Below, one piece after another: positions 5,437 through 5,584 of a stretch of 5,584 nucleotides of DNA. A model generated the notes under the pieces. The model was not told where the DNA came from. It saw only the letters and a list, made by a program, of their open reading frames with translations, and did not search any database. Each line of letters opens with the position of its first letter. The first letter of the stretch is position 1. The DNA comes from Spirochaetaceae bacterium (GTDB lineage Bacteria > Spirochaetota > Spirochaetia > DSM-2461), in assembly GCA_016342385.1 (NCBI GenBank), contig JAEINM010000296.1:1-5584 (forward strand), given 5' to 3'. Made by a program: the position numbers and the translations under genes.

Positions 5437-5584
5437 TCAATTAGTTTCAGAGGAGACCGCTTCCAGGCCACCCATAAAAATCAGTCCTCTAAATCGGATT
5501 GTGGGATTATCGGGATTATGCGCATAGTGAATTTTATTGTCGATTCCCCCCATTATGGGCAATCCGCTTATTTCAACATTTATT
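5437..5584 (-). CDS. LiaF-like / cell wall-active antibiotics response protein, C-terminal 48 residues
   Basis: The minus strand is open from the right edge to a TGA at 5439-5437. The 48 visible residues match the end of the LiaF-like C-terminal domain: NVEISGLPIMGGIDNK (2-17), then PTIRFRGLIFMGGLEAV (27-43). The paired 'hydrophobic-GG-(V/I/L)-(D/E)' turns (IMGGID and FMGGLE), separated by a variable proline-rich loop and a strand-Arg-strand, are the hallmark of this short beta-repeat fold, found in LiaF and in small DUF1707-type proteins linked to envelope-stress responses. The rest, including any membrane helices or DUF1707 domain, is outside the window, so the full architecture and role cannot be judged. 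It converges on the 203-aa gene, with a hairpin between them. Confidence 0.75.
   Translation of the reverse strand, partial: INVEISGLPIMGGIDNKIHYAHNPDNPTIRFRGLIFMGGLEAVSSETN

Noticed and set aside
1..5584. tRNA, rRNA, CRISPR arrays, insertion sequences, riboswitches
   Set aside because: Genes are tightly packed, the longest gap is 122 bp, and no cloverleaf, spaced repeats, transposase sequence or terminal inverted repeats were seen by eye.

Overview
The window looks like a compact chromosomal segment from a moderately AT-rich, Gram-negative bacterium, most likely a free-living spirochaete (Spirochaetales). The main reason is the gene trio on the minus strand in the left half. It consists of a TPR lipoprotein of the TatT family, a TRAP-type periplasmic binding protein (TatP/DctP) and a fused TRAP membrane subunit (DctQ-DctM). 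This is the layout of the TPR-protein-associated TRAP transporter (TPAT) described in Treponema pallidum (Tp0956-Tp0957-Tp0958). TPAT systems also occur outside spirochaetes, so this assignment is an inference.

Layout: (1) Positions 1-2799, minus strand: tatT -> tatP -> fused QM gene, which runs off the left edge. The genes overlap one another (14 bp, then 4 bp in a GTGA junction), so they form one translationally coupled operon for a solute importer. (2) Positions 2838-3110, plus strand: a 90-residue unknown protein with a C-terminal coiled coil, divergent from tatT across a 35-bp gap. (3) Positions 3115-4668, minus strand: malQ, a complete GH77 4-alpha-glucanotransferase with all three catalytic carboxylates. 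It converges on the small gene with only 4 bp between the stops, and the two share a hairpin built from their last codons. (4) Positions 4669-4790: a divergent regulatory region with a perfect 16-bp LacI/GalR-type palindrome. Its arms also serve as candidate -35 boxes for promoters facing malQ and the gene on the other side. (5) Positions 4791-5402, plus strand: an unrecognised 203-residue single-pass membrane protein. (6) Positions 5409-5430: a GC-rich hairpin between convergent genes. (7) Positions 5437-5584, minus strand: the C-terminus of a LiaF-like 'cell wall-active antibiotics response' protein that continues beyond the right edge.

The left operon imports an unknown solute; the binding protein appears to lack the carboxylate-binding arginine usual in DctP/SiaP proteins. 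MalQ handles maltodextrin or glycogen breakdown products in the cytoplasm and is probably under sugar-responsive LacI-family control, shared with the unknown membrane protein. No RNA genes, CRISPR arrays or insertion sequences were seen, and no stretch over 300 bases lacks a gene. The most novel points are the two unrecognised genes, the shared operator/-35 arrangement and the altered ligand site of TatP.
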